DNA of 64,000 nucleotides, taken from contig CM026561.1 of NCBI GenBank assembly GCA_015143295.1, positions 43,900,875 through 43,964,874 on the forward strand, in the 5' to 3' direction. The position numbers and the translations under genes were made by a program. A model generated the notes under the pieces. It saw only the letters and a program-made list of their open reading frames with translations. It did not search any database and was not told where the DNA came from. Positions 36,001-48,000 of the stretch are shown piece by piece (position 1 is the stretch's first letter; the number at the start of each line of letters is the position of its first letter). This stretch comes from Tetracentron sinense. Taxonomy: Eukaryota; Streptophyta; Magnoliopsida; Trochodendrales; Trochodendraceae.

Positions 36001-39000
36001 GCAGGATAAGAAGTTCCGAAAGGAAGAAGGGAAGACCCAATCCACCCCTAATCAAGAGAGAAAATACCCCCAAATGACAGCCACAATAGGACAGTGCAAC
36101 AGCAGGTGGTCCACTGTCTCTTCCACTTGGAGGCATAAAAAGCAGCAATTAGCCAAACTCCATCCTCTATTTTTTAGATGATCACACACAAGAATTTTAT
36201 CCAAAGTTTCATTCCAAATGAAGGAGACCTTGGATGGGATACTTGGATTCCACACTTGTCGATGAGGAAATCATGGCAAAGATGTTGGCTCAAGTCAGAG
36301 TAATAGTGCTTTTACCGAAAACTGACCATTGTTGCTTCCGGACCAAATTCTACAATCCCTATCATCAGTGCTCACAAGGGTAGGACCTAGGTTTGACAAT
36401 AAAAGACTCAACTCCTCAATTTCCCAGTCATTTAGATCTCTTCTCAATTTTGAACAACATACAATCCTCCCATAGAACTCATCTCATAACAGTTTCCCAC
36501 TAATGCATCCTGATCTATCGTAAGTAGAAAGATATTGCGAAAGACATCCTTTAAAGGTTCGTGACCCCACCAGAGATCTTTCCAAAACCGCACCTCCAAC
36601 CTGCTACCCACCTTAAATGGAAACTTAGGCACAACTAGCTGGTCAACTGCCATAATACCCTTCCAAAATCCTACCCCATAGAATCTCCTAACACCCACAC
36701 CCCGCGGAACCAAACACGACACCTGCCCATATTTCGTAATAATAACACACAATGTAATTTGAAATCCATTTTGCAACAGAATCAAATATACCTTAGTTGC
36801 AGATCGAGCAATTGCCTGAACAACAGTTTCCTTACTGAGAAAGTGCACAGCATCCTCCATCATCTGGTGAAGAAGATGCTCGTGAATTTACATTATACAT
36901 ACTTGGAATAAATAATATCAAAATAATTAAATTTTATATAAAGACATCAAAACAACAAATTCAGGGTTGTTACCATTAAAATTGCTCAATCTATGCACCA
37001 ACCTTGAGTGTTAAACATGGACGAGAAACAGCAAATCCAAAGGCTACAACAAGGGTAATTGCTGATACAGCAGCACCAGCAAAAGGTGGATAAATTAACA
37101 AACTAGCAACAACACCCCAGCCCTCAGTTGCCAATGCAATTCCATAGAGAACAAGAAATGCAGCACTGTCAAAGAACGGATGTAGAAAACATCAGGCGTG
37201 CATAAATAAATAAATATCCTTGGTTTTCAAGTTGTGCACATCGTAAAATAAGTGAACATAGGACGGAAAAGTAAACAAAACAAAAAGTTACAAGTAGACT
37301 TCAAAATTCATCAATAAATCATGCCCATGCAATTAAATTGAAAATTTTCCAACAAACCTGACATTTTTCGCACAATCTGCATGAGCATCATAGACATACA
37401 CTGGCAATACTCTTGGGGAATAAACTACAATGGGAGGTGAAAGAAGCACCTAAAGAACCCAAAAAAACAACTGTCATGTACTTAAGATGAAGACAAACAA
37501 ACCAGAACTAAGATGAAATTACTCAAGATCTTTTTTCATTTTATTTTATAGATTGGATAGTAAATTCAATTACTAATAGGAGATTACTTGAGGCCTAGTT
37601 ATAAAAAAATGAGAAATCAACACATAATAATAACCTTCAGACTTGATTCAAGACAGTATTATTTACTCACAGTCAAAGCCCTTCCAGCAAGAAGAAACAG
37701 AAATGAGAAATAACCAACAGATGCTCCAGCAAAGGGTTCATCTGCAAAAAACAAAAACAAAAAAGTCTTTTAGCAGCATGAAGAAGTAATATATAACATG
37801 GAGAAGGCTGGTCTCCGGGAAGAAAAGTAAGGGTCAATTAAGTATGTGATGGTAACAGACTCTTTTTCACCTTCCAACAATCCAACCACGAATGCAGCCA
37901 AAGCCAAAAGAAATGCAAGGAAGCAAACAAAGAACATCTGTGTCCTGGTCAAATAGAAATTGTTTGAAGCCCAGTAGTGGATAACACCAATAGCTAGGAC
38001 AAGCAGAAGGACAATTAAAAGAAATGCTACCCCTATCTGTTGCAGTAGCAAGAAAAAATCAAGTTAGACAGGTATAAATTAGCGTAAAAAATGAAATAAC
38101 ATGTTACCCACAAGCAACTAAAGCTGAAAGAATAAAAAAATTCTAGGACATAGAAATAAACCTCACCCACCGTCCAAGGTTTAACTATAACTATAACAGC
38201 TGATATTGCACCAAGCAAAAGAAGAAGACCAATGCCAACAAATACATAAACACCCCGAGAAAGTTTCCAGTCATCATCTTTCCTGTAAACAGTTCACATA
38301 GCCAATTTAAGAAACTGATCTTGTCCGGTTTAGGCTATAATGTACCGTTTTAAACTTATATTATATGAGATTACTCACCATTTATGCAGACCCGAACAAA
38401 GTGATAGCACTGCTGGAATGCACACCAAGGGAAGTAAAGCGGCAAGGAAATCACCTTTTGTTGGAACTCGATCGTCCCGAGAATTCACCACCTCCAAATA
38501 CGATGCACCACAAAATGCCACAAGGACAACTACAACATAAGGGAGAAGCAAGGAAGATAATTGGATTAATAAACTAGTTTTGAAACAATGCTTCCAGGAA
38601 CTCATTAGAAGACCAGGCTCATAACACTATTAGAATAGTTCCAATTGGAGAGGCATGACACGAAAGCAGATACATATAACTTACCTGCAAATATTCCGAC
38701 GCATAAAGCAGAAGACAGAGAGAACCGATATGTTGCGAACCAGGATACAATTGGCAGCACACCAGTAACTATTAAAGCAATTGCTGAAGTCATCACCCAG
38801 CCAAGGTACACAGGTGATGCATAAGGAGAGGTAAAACTTTTCTGATCTCCAGCCCATCCCTTATAGTCTAAATCATCCAAAGGCTTGGCAGATACTATTG
38901 CACCTAGAGCTAAGACGGATCCAGTGAATATTGAAATGCAGGCGGCAAGAACAATACGCTGACAAGGACACCAAGAGTAAGTTTTGTAAACAGAACCAGA

Positions 39001-42000
39001 AGAAATGTCTTTAATGTTAAAAACCAAATTGCTGCCAAACAAGTACTCATTTGATAATCAAAATTCACTAAATAATAAATCTCAGACAACTATGAACAGA
39101 TGAATCAAAGAGCTATTCATCCACGAGAACCTAAAAGTTAGAAGTGCAACCAACTAACTATGCGTCAGGTGGGAAAGCAGCCACAAGTAGCAGTAGCAAT
39201 GATTTTGCAACAGAAAATATTGTGCTTCTATAGCCTCACTTTAATAAGCAGGCAAATAAGCTGAAAGAAAATATCGATATGTAAATACATACAGAAATAG
39301 TGTAGAGTGGACTTATGCATAGGAGGCTATGTACAAGTGTGACGTTCAATAAGATGCACCAAAAAACCAGAAGAATTTTTTTCAAGTGACATGAATCATA
39401 TGCTGAAATCCACTTCAACTGAAGATACAAATATATGAAACTAGCTAAATTATGTACAATATAAACCTCAACCAAATTGAACAAGTGACAGTTTCCAAAA
39501 GTCAGCCAAATCAAGAAAATCAATGAAAAAAAGAGAAGACAACCCCATATAGAATGGAGATGGGTTCAAAGCATTAGAAGCAGAAAATTATAAAGCGAAG
39601 CAACGAAACCAATTTTCAAATGCCTACCAAGCCAAGTTTTATCTTATTAACTTCTAACCCGCGATATATCTTTTTTCAAAGTGCGACATTTAACGCGATA
39701 TCAACATTCAGAACCTTGGTCCCCCCTCCCTCCCTTAGATTTAATAAGATTATGATTTAAGATCCAATGCAAGGTCAAAATTCCACTCACTGACACCATA
39801 ACCCCCCCCCCCCCCCCCCCCAATACACACATACCAATATGCCAGTGCGCACACTTGTCAATGTGTATCATGATTATTGAGTATATGAGAGTCCTAGCAT
39901 GTATAAGGATACATATTCATGCATGAACATGTTTTACTAACGTGCAGGAGATTACATACAAATGGAAAAGGAAAATTGAGTTGAAAGTACAAACCTCCTT
40001 TGTCCCAGGAGTTTGATGGTTGCCTCCCTGACTTGAACATTCTAATCGTGGAACCCAAAACTGGTAGCCATTACGGATCCATATAGGAACAGCAATGGAA
40101 AGGCATGCCACCATGAGTGGGACAGTCAAAGCCAAGCCCAGTAGAAGTGATGATTTGCTGCAGAACAAAACACAGAAAGAATGCATAATGAATAAGAGAG
40201 CAATAGGATATTAATCATAATATAGAAGAAATAAACAGAAATCATCGGCACTTCCTCTGTAAGTACATGGAAAAAATGATAAGTCATTGAAGTTTCACAT
40301 CAACAGATAGCCAGTATTCCAGTTGTAGATGAATTAACATCTGATATAGGAACAAATGAACTAGGATACCTTGGTCACTACTCATCTATTTTTCCAGTAA
40401 GTAACTAATTTCTGGACAAGGTGAACTTCATGGCCATCCAAAATGTCATATCTGGCTCAAGAAAGAGCTCTATGAAAGCAAATGTTATGGTCACAACCTT
40501 GAGATGACGGATTCCATAATTGGCCAGAACTGATTTCTTTGAAATGCATCACATACAATTGGCCCAAAAACGGCTTTTTTAACACATATCAGAAAAAAAT
40601 TTCGATCTTGCATGCATAAAATTCGGTAAGAACTGACATAGTAATAATATTAGAAGTAACAACTACTTCTACTACTTATCAATGCCTTATCCGGACTATT
40701 TGGAGTTAGCAACAATAATCTGGTTCTGTCATTCTAATCTATTAAGTATCAAGAGCCACATCTTTGTTCAAAATGTCCTCTTATTCTTCTTTGTCAGTGT
40801 CATATCTCCAATTATTTGGGGTCAACAGCTCGAATCCTGTTCCGCCACTCTAGTCTATCTAGCGTCATACCTTTTGCTTAAAGCATGTGTTACCAAATCT
40901 TCTCTCACTATCTCCACTCATGTCATTTTCAGCCTTCCTCTCAACCTTTTAGAGCCTTCAAGTTGCTCCAAATCATGTAATTAGTTGTCAAACATGTCCA
41001 AACCATCTCAATCGGTTTTCCCTTACCTGATCACGCATGGAGCTGCTCCCAGAATTTCACGAATGTGTTCATCTCATATATCTTTCCCAGTTTTTCCCTT
41101 CACTAATTTCAACATCTTTATCTCAGCTAAGTTCATCCCATGAATGTTGCTCATATCTTATCTTTCCTTGTTTTTCCACTCATCAATCTCAACATTCTTA
41201 TCTCGGCCACTCTCATCCTATGAATATGTAATTGCTTCTTGGCCGCCCAACATTTTGCTCCATAGGGCATAATTAGCCTTATTGTTGTTGCTACTGTTAA
41301 AAACACATTATCAAACTTTACTCACTAAGTGAACCTTTAGTACCATGGTGCCATACTAAAATATTGCGAACTACCTTCTTTCATTGTTTTTATACGTGGA
41401 ATTTCAATTTTTGTGGAGCCCTTAGGTCTATGAATATGGATAAGTTGTCAAATCTCCTCGAATCCTTGAAAAATGTCTATTTTATTTTAAAGGTTGGAGC
41501 CCTTAGGTCTATGGATAAGGCGATTCTTCAACTCGAAGGATCAGGTCCCGTATAGAATGGCTCCAGCAAAGTTAAAAGAGTTGAAGGATCAATTTCAAGA
41601 GTTGCTCGACAAAGGATTTATCTGGCCGAGTGTATCTCCATGGGGAGCCCCGATTCTCTTAGTAAGGATGATTCGATGGGGTTATGCAATGATTACCGGT
41701 AAAGAATCGATATCTCTTGCTGAGGATAGACGACTTGTTTGACCAGTTGCAAAGAGCAAAGTTTTTCTCGAAGATTGTCATATAGTCAAGCTACCATCAG
41801 TTGAAGATCCGGGCAAAGGATGTTCCCAAGACCGCATTCAGGACTCGTTACGGCCATTAAGAGTTTCTAGTCATGCCCTTCGGCTTGACTAACGCACTTG
41901 TTTCTTTCATGGACTTGATGAACATAGTGTTCAAGTCAGCTTTGGATTAGTTTGTAGTGGTCTTCGTGAATAATATCTTGATATACTCTCAGTCAAGGTT

Positions 42001-45000
42001 TTAAATGTCGATAAGGCTCGACATGTCGAACCGCGGAAAAAAAATATATCGGAGATATATCGGAAGATATATCGTTTATCGGTGATTTTTGAAAGAATGA
42101 CAAAAAAAATGGCAAAACATGAAATTTTACAATGAATATTCAGGAGATGTTAGAATAGATGTTAATATCCTTGTTAATTAAATAAATTATATTATTTGAT
42201 TGATGTTCATATTACTAAGTACATTATTTAGAATTATTAACTATTAATAATTATAATAAAACATTATTAAAATTCATAACTAAATAAAATATTCATGAAT
42301 TTCATGTATAATCTTTACACTACCTAAAAAAAAATGTATAATCTTTAAAATAAAAAAGGCTTATATTACAATTTTAATACATTTTTTTTTGTGTATTGTA
42401 TAAATCAATATTAATTTTTGTCATTAGGTGTATAATATAATTTGGTGTATAATGTAAATCCAAGGTTTAACCTTATTTAACCTATTTTTTAGAAAAAAAA
42501 ATAATCACAAGGGTTAAATCTTGTTAACCATAGTTTAAGGATAGTTAAAGGGGGCTTTGTGAGGTTATGATTATCTTAAGAGTTAAGGGTATACTGGTCA
42601 TTAAACACCTAAAGGTAAATTAGACACCTAACGGTCAATAAGTTTTAACCCTAGCTATAGACTTATAGGGAGTTAAAAAGGGACACTGTATTTTAAAAAT
42701 TCTAAAATTAAAGATTAGATTCTTTAATTTTTTTTAAACTTTATTTAACCTATTATTTAGAAAAAATAATAATTACAAGGGTCAAATCTTGTTAACCATG
42801 GTTTAAGGGTGGTTAAAGGGGGCTTTGTGAGGTTATGATTATCTTAAGGGTATATTGGTCATTTTACTAACAGAGTAACAATGAGCTTATTTTGAAAAAT
42901 TGTTGAGCTTATTTGTAAATATATTAATATTAATAGTTTATTTGAAAACTATCAAACCTAAGGGCCTGATATGTAAAATGCCAACCTTTAAAGCCCTAAT
43001 CATCCACCATTCGTAAACAAACACTAAAGAGATACAGAACAAAAAAAAAATCAGAAGGAAAAGAGAAGAAGAGGGGAGAGGGATTACGCAGCGCAGCAAG
43101 GCTATGGTGATGGCGAATCGGCGATGGCGGCGGCGGCAGCGGCGCTCCTCTCACAGGCATGTAACTACCCTCTTGCTCTTGGGTCTTGCCTTTTCTTCCC
43201 TTTTTTTTTTTCTACTCTCAAATTTCTACCCTTTTTTCTTTTTTCCCCTCTTCTTCACGGGTATTCTAGCCCGTGATTCTCTATTTTGGATTTTCCATGC
43301 GAGCAACAAAACCCAAACACAGTGTAAGGTGTCGGTGAGATATCGACTATATTTCACCGATATCGCCGATATACCGGCGATATCTACCGACACCATGTAA
43401 AAATTTCTTACCTTCATATTATACATCGGCAGTGACCGATATCGAAAAATATCGCCGATATATCGCCGATATTTTAAACCTTTCTCTCAATTACAGGAGG
43501 ATCATGAGAGACATCTTCGGATTAAACTTCAAGGACTGCGAGAGCATAAGTTGTTTACCAAGATGAGTAAGTGTGCATTCTGGCTAAAATGTGTTTTTGG
43601 GTCATGTTATTTCTAGAGCGGGGATTACTGTGGATCTTACGAAAATAGAAGTCATGGCGAGTTGGGATTGACCCAAGAGTATCACAAAGATCAGAAGCTT
43701 TTTAGGCCTTACTGAATACTATAGCTGATTTGTAGAAGATTTTTCCAATTTAGCAGCGCCGCTCACTCATTTAACTCGGAAGAATGTCATGTTCTCATGG
43801 AGTGATGACTGATGCTTCGCATAATGGGTCGGGATGTGTTCTCATGCATCACTAGGCGGAAAGTTATTGCTTATACCTCCCGGCAGTTGAAAGATCGTGA
43901 AAAGAACTATCTCACTCATGATTTAGAATTGGCAGCATAGGTCTCTGCTCTTAAGATCTGGCGACATTACTTGTATGGTGAGCAATTAGAGGTGTTCATG
44001 GATCATAAGAGTCCAATGCCCTCAGCTGAAAACCTTTCGGATTATTGGTACACTTGATGGTTTGACAGTGGAAACTTTTGGAGGACGTGTCTAACAATGA
44101 TTTGAACTTCAGCGTTGGCGCATCAAGAGCCTTGGTGGCCAACATTATTGTCAGACCAACAATCTTGGACAAAATTAGAGACCTTCAGCAGTAAGATGAA
44201 GAACTCATTGCTATTCGCGAGGAAGTGATTGGTAATGGTAATGATAACCAGGATTTCTCTATTCGAGACGATGGTGCACTTCTTTTCAAAGGAAGATTGT
44301 GTGTTCCAGCTGATGCAGAGTTGAGGCAAGAAATTCTTGATGAGGCACACAAGTCCAGGTGTATCATCCATCCTGGAGGTACCAAGATGTACCAGATTGG
44401 AAACCCCTTGCCGCAGAGAGGCGGCCCCGGAACAAACTTAGGCAAGGAGTAAGCCCATGTTGACCCCCACCTGTCTAGAAGAAACCCACTCCATTGCTTT
44501 AGTAGTAAAGGCGTCTTTGTAATTACTAGGATTAGGGTTTCCTTTTCTCTTTAAATACTCTTATTTTACAGAATTTTTATGAATGAAATATGATAGCTTT
44601 TTTGTTTTTTGAAATCTCCTGTGAAGGGATGGTGTGAAAAGCCAAAACAATCCTTGGTGTGAAGCCAAATTATCCTCTTCTTTCTTCTTCTTCTTTGTTC
44701 AGTCTTTGTTTTCGGTTTTTTTGTTTTCATTCAAAACCCTAATCGAAACAAACCCTAGATCTATTTTCCCTTGCTGTCCCACCCCTTGCTGTTACAGCCT
44801 TCCTGCAGCCTCCATAATGCTTCATACAGTCCCTATACCCTGTCCCTTGTTTCCACAGCCCCCCTACACCCGTCCCCTTGCTGCGGTCCCCTTCTTTACA
44901 GCATTCCCTTGCTGCCGCCTGTGTCCCACAACATTCCCTTGCTGTCCCAGCCATCTACAGCTATTATCACAGCCCCCAGTCCCTTCCCTAGCTACTGCCA

Positions 45001-48000
45001 CAGCCTTATTCCAATTCTGCCCACCTGTCACAGCCTTATTCCAATTTCCATAACCTGTCCCCAACCTGTACCTAACTTGCCCCAGCTTTATCTCCACTTC
45101 CACAAACCTGTTCTAGCATTTTTGCTCTTTCCATAACCTGAACCAGCCCTATTCCCCTTGCCCTAATCTGTCCTAGCCCTATTCCCCTATTACCCCAAAC
45201 CCTAATTCAATTGCAAAACCTCAAACAGCAACCTTACATACACCATAACCCCAATTGTTATAATTCATGTTAGTTTTTGCTGCTGGGTTTTCTTTTATTC
45301 AATTCCACATTACTTTAAACCCTAATTTACATACATGTTGGCATCCCCCATAATTATTGAGAGCCTAGACTGGTCTTTTTGAAATCCTCAATTGACAATA
45401 AAATTTCATTGATCATTAGTTTAAATCCCTAAGCTATTGGAAGTTCTCACTTCCATTACGATCACCCAAATCAGATTTGAAATTCATTATTGTGGGATTG
45501 TGACTAAACCTAGGGTATTACTAATTCTCCTTTCGACTCTCTTATAATTGTGTGAACCTAGATAGTTTTATGATTTTCTTTATTGTTGGAATTCAATTTC
45601 TGATCTCTAAATTGCATCATCCTAGATTAATTGAATGGTCCTGCATCAATGTACCTCGATAAATTGATATACTTGAAAATTATGTAAACGTTATATGACT
45701 AATAGTTGAAAACAAGAGATTAATGATACAGAAGATTTTAGTAAGAGAGTCAGAATGTGTCTAACATGTGAGTATGACAAGGTGTTTAACATGGCCAATT
45801 TTGAGAAACCCGTGACGTAGTAAGTAATCTATGAAATAGAATAACTTTACAGTCCTTAATGACAACTATTTTCAAAACAAAATCATACAATAGCAAGGGT
45901 AAAAGAGGAAATTCAAGATGCGATATGGAAATGTAGTTCAGCACTCAATTTGAAACCAAACTGTTGCAACATAAAACATTCTGATAAATAAGATCCTAGT
46001 GATATGGAAATGTGGTTCATAGATCATAGTGCATAAGCTACACGAAATGATAGCATCTCAATCACAAGTATTAAGAGGGACCATTATGATCTATTCAAAC
46101 AAAATAAGAAAGTACCATACCTTAAGAAGGACAGCAGCAAACCGACACAGGTGCTTAGCAGCCAGGCAATGAAACCATACTGAAGATTAAGCATCCAGTT
46201 AGAAACAATAAGATCCAAGATCAATGACATTGAAAATCTCATAAATGGGCCAGAATTGTAAATCCGTGGAATATATAATGCATTAGGAAATGAAGAAGAA
46301 ACATTAAATCCAAGACCAATGACATTGGAAATCTCAAAGATGGACAAGAATTGTAAATGAGTGGAATATATAAAAGAAAAAATAATAATACAATGAGAAA
46401 TGAAGGGAAAAAAAGTGCACAAAATAAAGTAGGCTAAATGCATCATACCACAATACATGCCATTGAATATCAAAGCAGCTACATTAAGTAGGTTTCAAAC
46501 AATAAATAGTTAAACAAAACTCACAAGCCATTTGGATGAGACAAAATTCTAGACTGAAAAGAATGTTCATCAAATCTAAGTATTTTTCCGGAAGGAAAGC
46601 TGCTTGCAAGAGAGTTTTTTACCCAAGCCTTGTTGGACAAGGGTTTCGAACCCTAAGTTTGTTGGTATTTCATAAGCAGATCTGACCAACTGAACAGTGT
46701 TATAAATGCAAACATTTATAAATAGTGTTAAGAAAGGGATGCAAGGGTAAATATGTCTTTCCATTCTATTTGAGCCTTTGTATTTCATATCAATGTGTAA
46801 GGGCATTACTGTCCAACACTTTATTTATTTTAATAATAAAAGCTTGTGGGTAGTGTAGAGAGGATTACACTCCCATGCTTCCTCCAATTCATCTTATTTC
46901 TTCTCTCTTCAAACCCTAATCTTTCATTTCAAGTTAGAGTTATGCTATTAGGACCACGCACACAGTCCTAAAGGTGAGACGGCGCCTTAGAACAATTCTC
47001 TCTTTTTTTTATCACTTTATTTTAGGGTTTTCCCATTTTATATGCGGCTTGGAAAGTTAAAAGAAACATTAATTCCAAAACACTAGACGTTTCGTGCCCT
47101 AGGTTAGATCATTCTAAGGCAACGTCTCATACCTAGGACCATGCTGTGCAGTCTCAAAAGCATTATTCTTATAAATAAGTGAAGAAGATATATAAACATC
47201 TAGGCAAACACATATGCATCAGAGAAGGTTCAAAGAGCACTAGTCAAAAAAGTAATGCCAACAATTGATTTTCAATAAGAAAATCATATAACAAATAATT
47301 TTGCATCCTCATACTGATTACATTTAAATGCCGATTTATCAGCGTGAAATGGTGTAAATAGTCAACCACTACTGGCTGAGAATGACAACTCCTCCCTCCC
47401 TTTTCACAAATGTTTTAAGATAAAATGATAGATTAGGGCTCTATATGGCGATACCACGGCATGGTCCAAAGGAAATTCCATTGTCGAAATACTATTCCGA
47501 TGTACACATCATTCCAAGAACATAATGACCCCCTCAAAATCAAGTTAAGACCAATATCTTAAGGAAATATGTACAGTTTCCTAGTCCAACCTTCAGACAT
47601 ACACTCAACCCACAAGTAATCAAATAAAATTAGAAGCAACACTGTCCCAGCAATGATATCTCAAACTTAAGTCCCCTTATCAAGCCAGTCAACATTAAGG
47701 TAAAGCTGCCTTAATCCTACTAAATTTGTACAAAATCCAATGAAATATATGAACTTTTCAATATCTAATATGATGTAATAGCTGTTGTAATTGTTTTATA
47801 TGTGTATTTTACATTTTTCAATATCTAATTTGATATTATAGCTGTTTTATATAGGTGGACTGTACCTTACGGGGTCTGGATGTCATGGCCATTTCTTCTG
47901 CTTGAAGTGACTGAAGGAAAGCCATGATTGAACAAACAACTGGAGATAAAAGCAGCACTGAAAAGCCGAATTCAAACTGCAAACACAAAGTTTTGCCATA

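Larger units (their letters stand above)
29306..36791 (-). other. DEK1: DEK1 intron 18 (7.5 kb), TE-filled
   Basis: A GT-AG intron containing GCCTAGGCG-type repeat pieces (29405-30510), a long hairpin, an LTR-bounded copia relic and a 5'-truncated LINE. AT-rich DNA lies between. No exon is seen. Confidence 0.85.
40158..46120 (-). other. DEK1: DEK1 intron 9 (6.0 kb) with a gypsy relic
   Basis: A GT-AG intron. It holds a dispersed repeat of unknown class (40640-41300), a Ty3/gypsy relic (about 41494-44460) split by a TIR element, and a CT-rich block (44640-45230). The latter is full of 'ccttgctgtccc' / 'cacagcc' variants. No exon is seen. Confidence 0.8.

Noticed and set aside
38340..38577. 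+ strand open frames opposite DEK1 exon 12
   Set aside because: Antisense shadows of a well-supported exon.
43104..43400. 98-codon frame beginning [16 protein letters not shown]
   Set aside because: It starts in the GC-rich core of a TIR element and runs into T-rich and TATCG-repeat sequence, so it is not a gene. The core itself is noted as a possible captured fragment.
44634..45136. 139- and 121-codon frames through a CT-rich block
   Set aside because: Composition-driven (Pro/Ser/Leu-rich), open on both strands, no domain, adjacent to a dead gypsy element.
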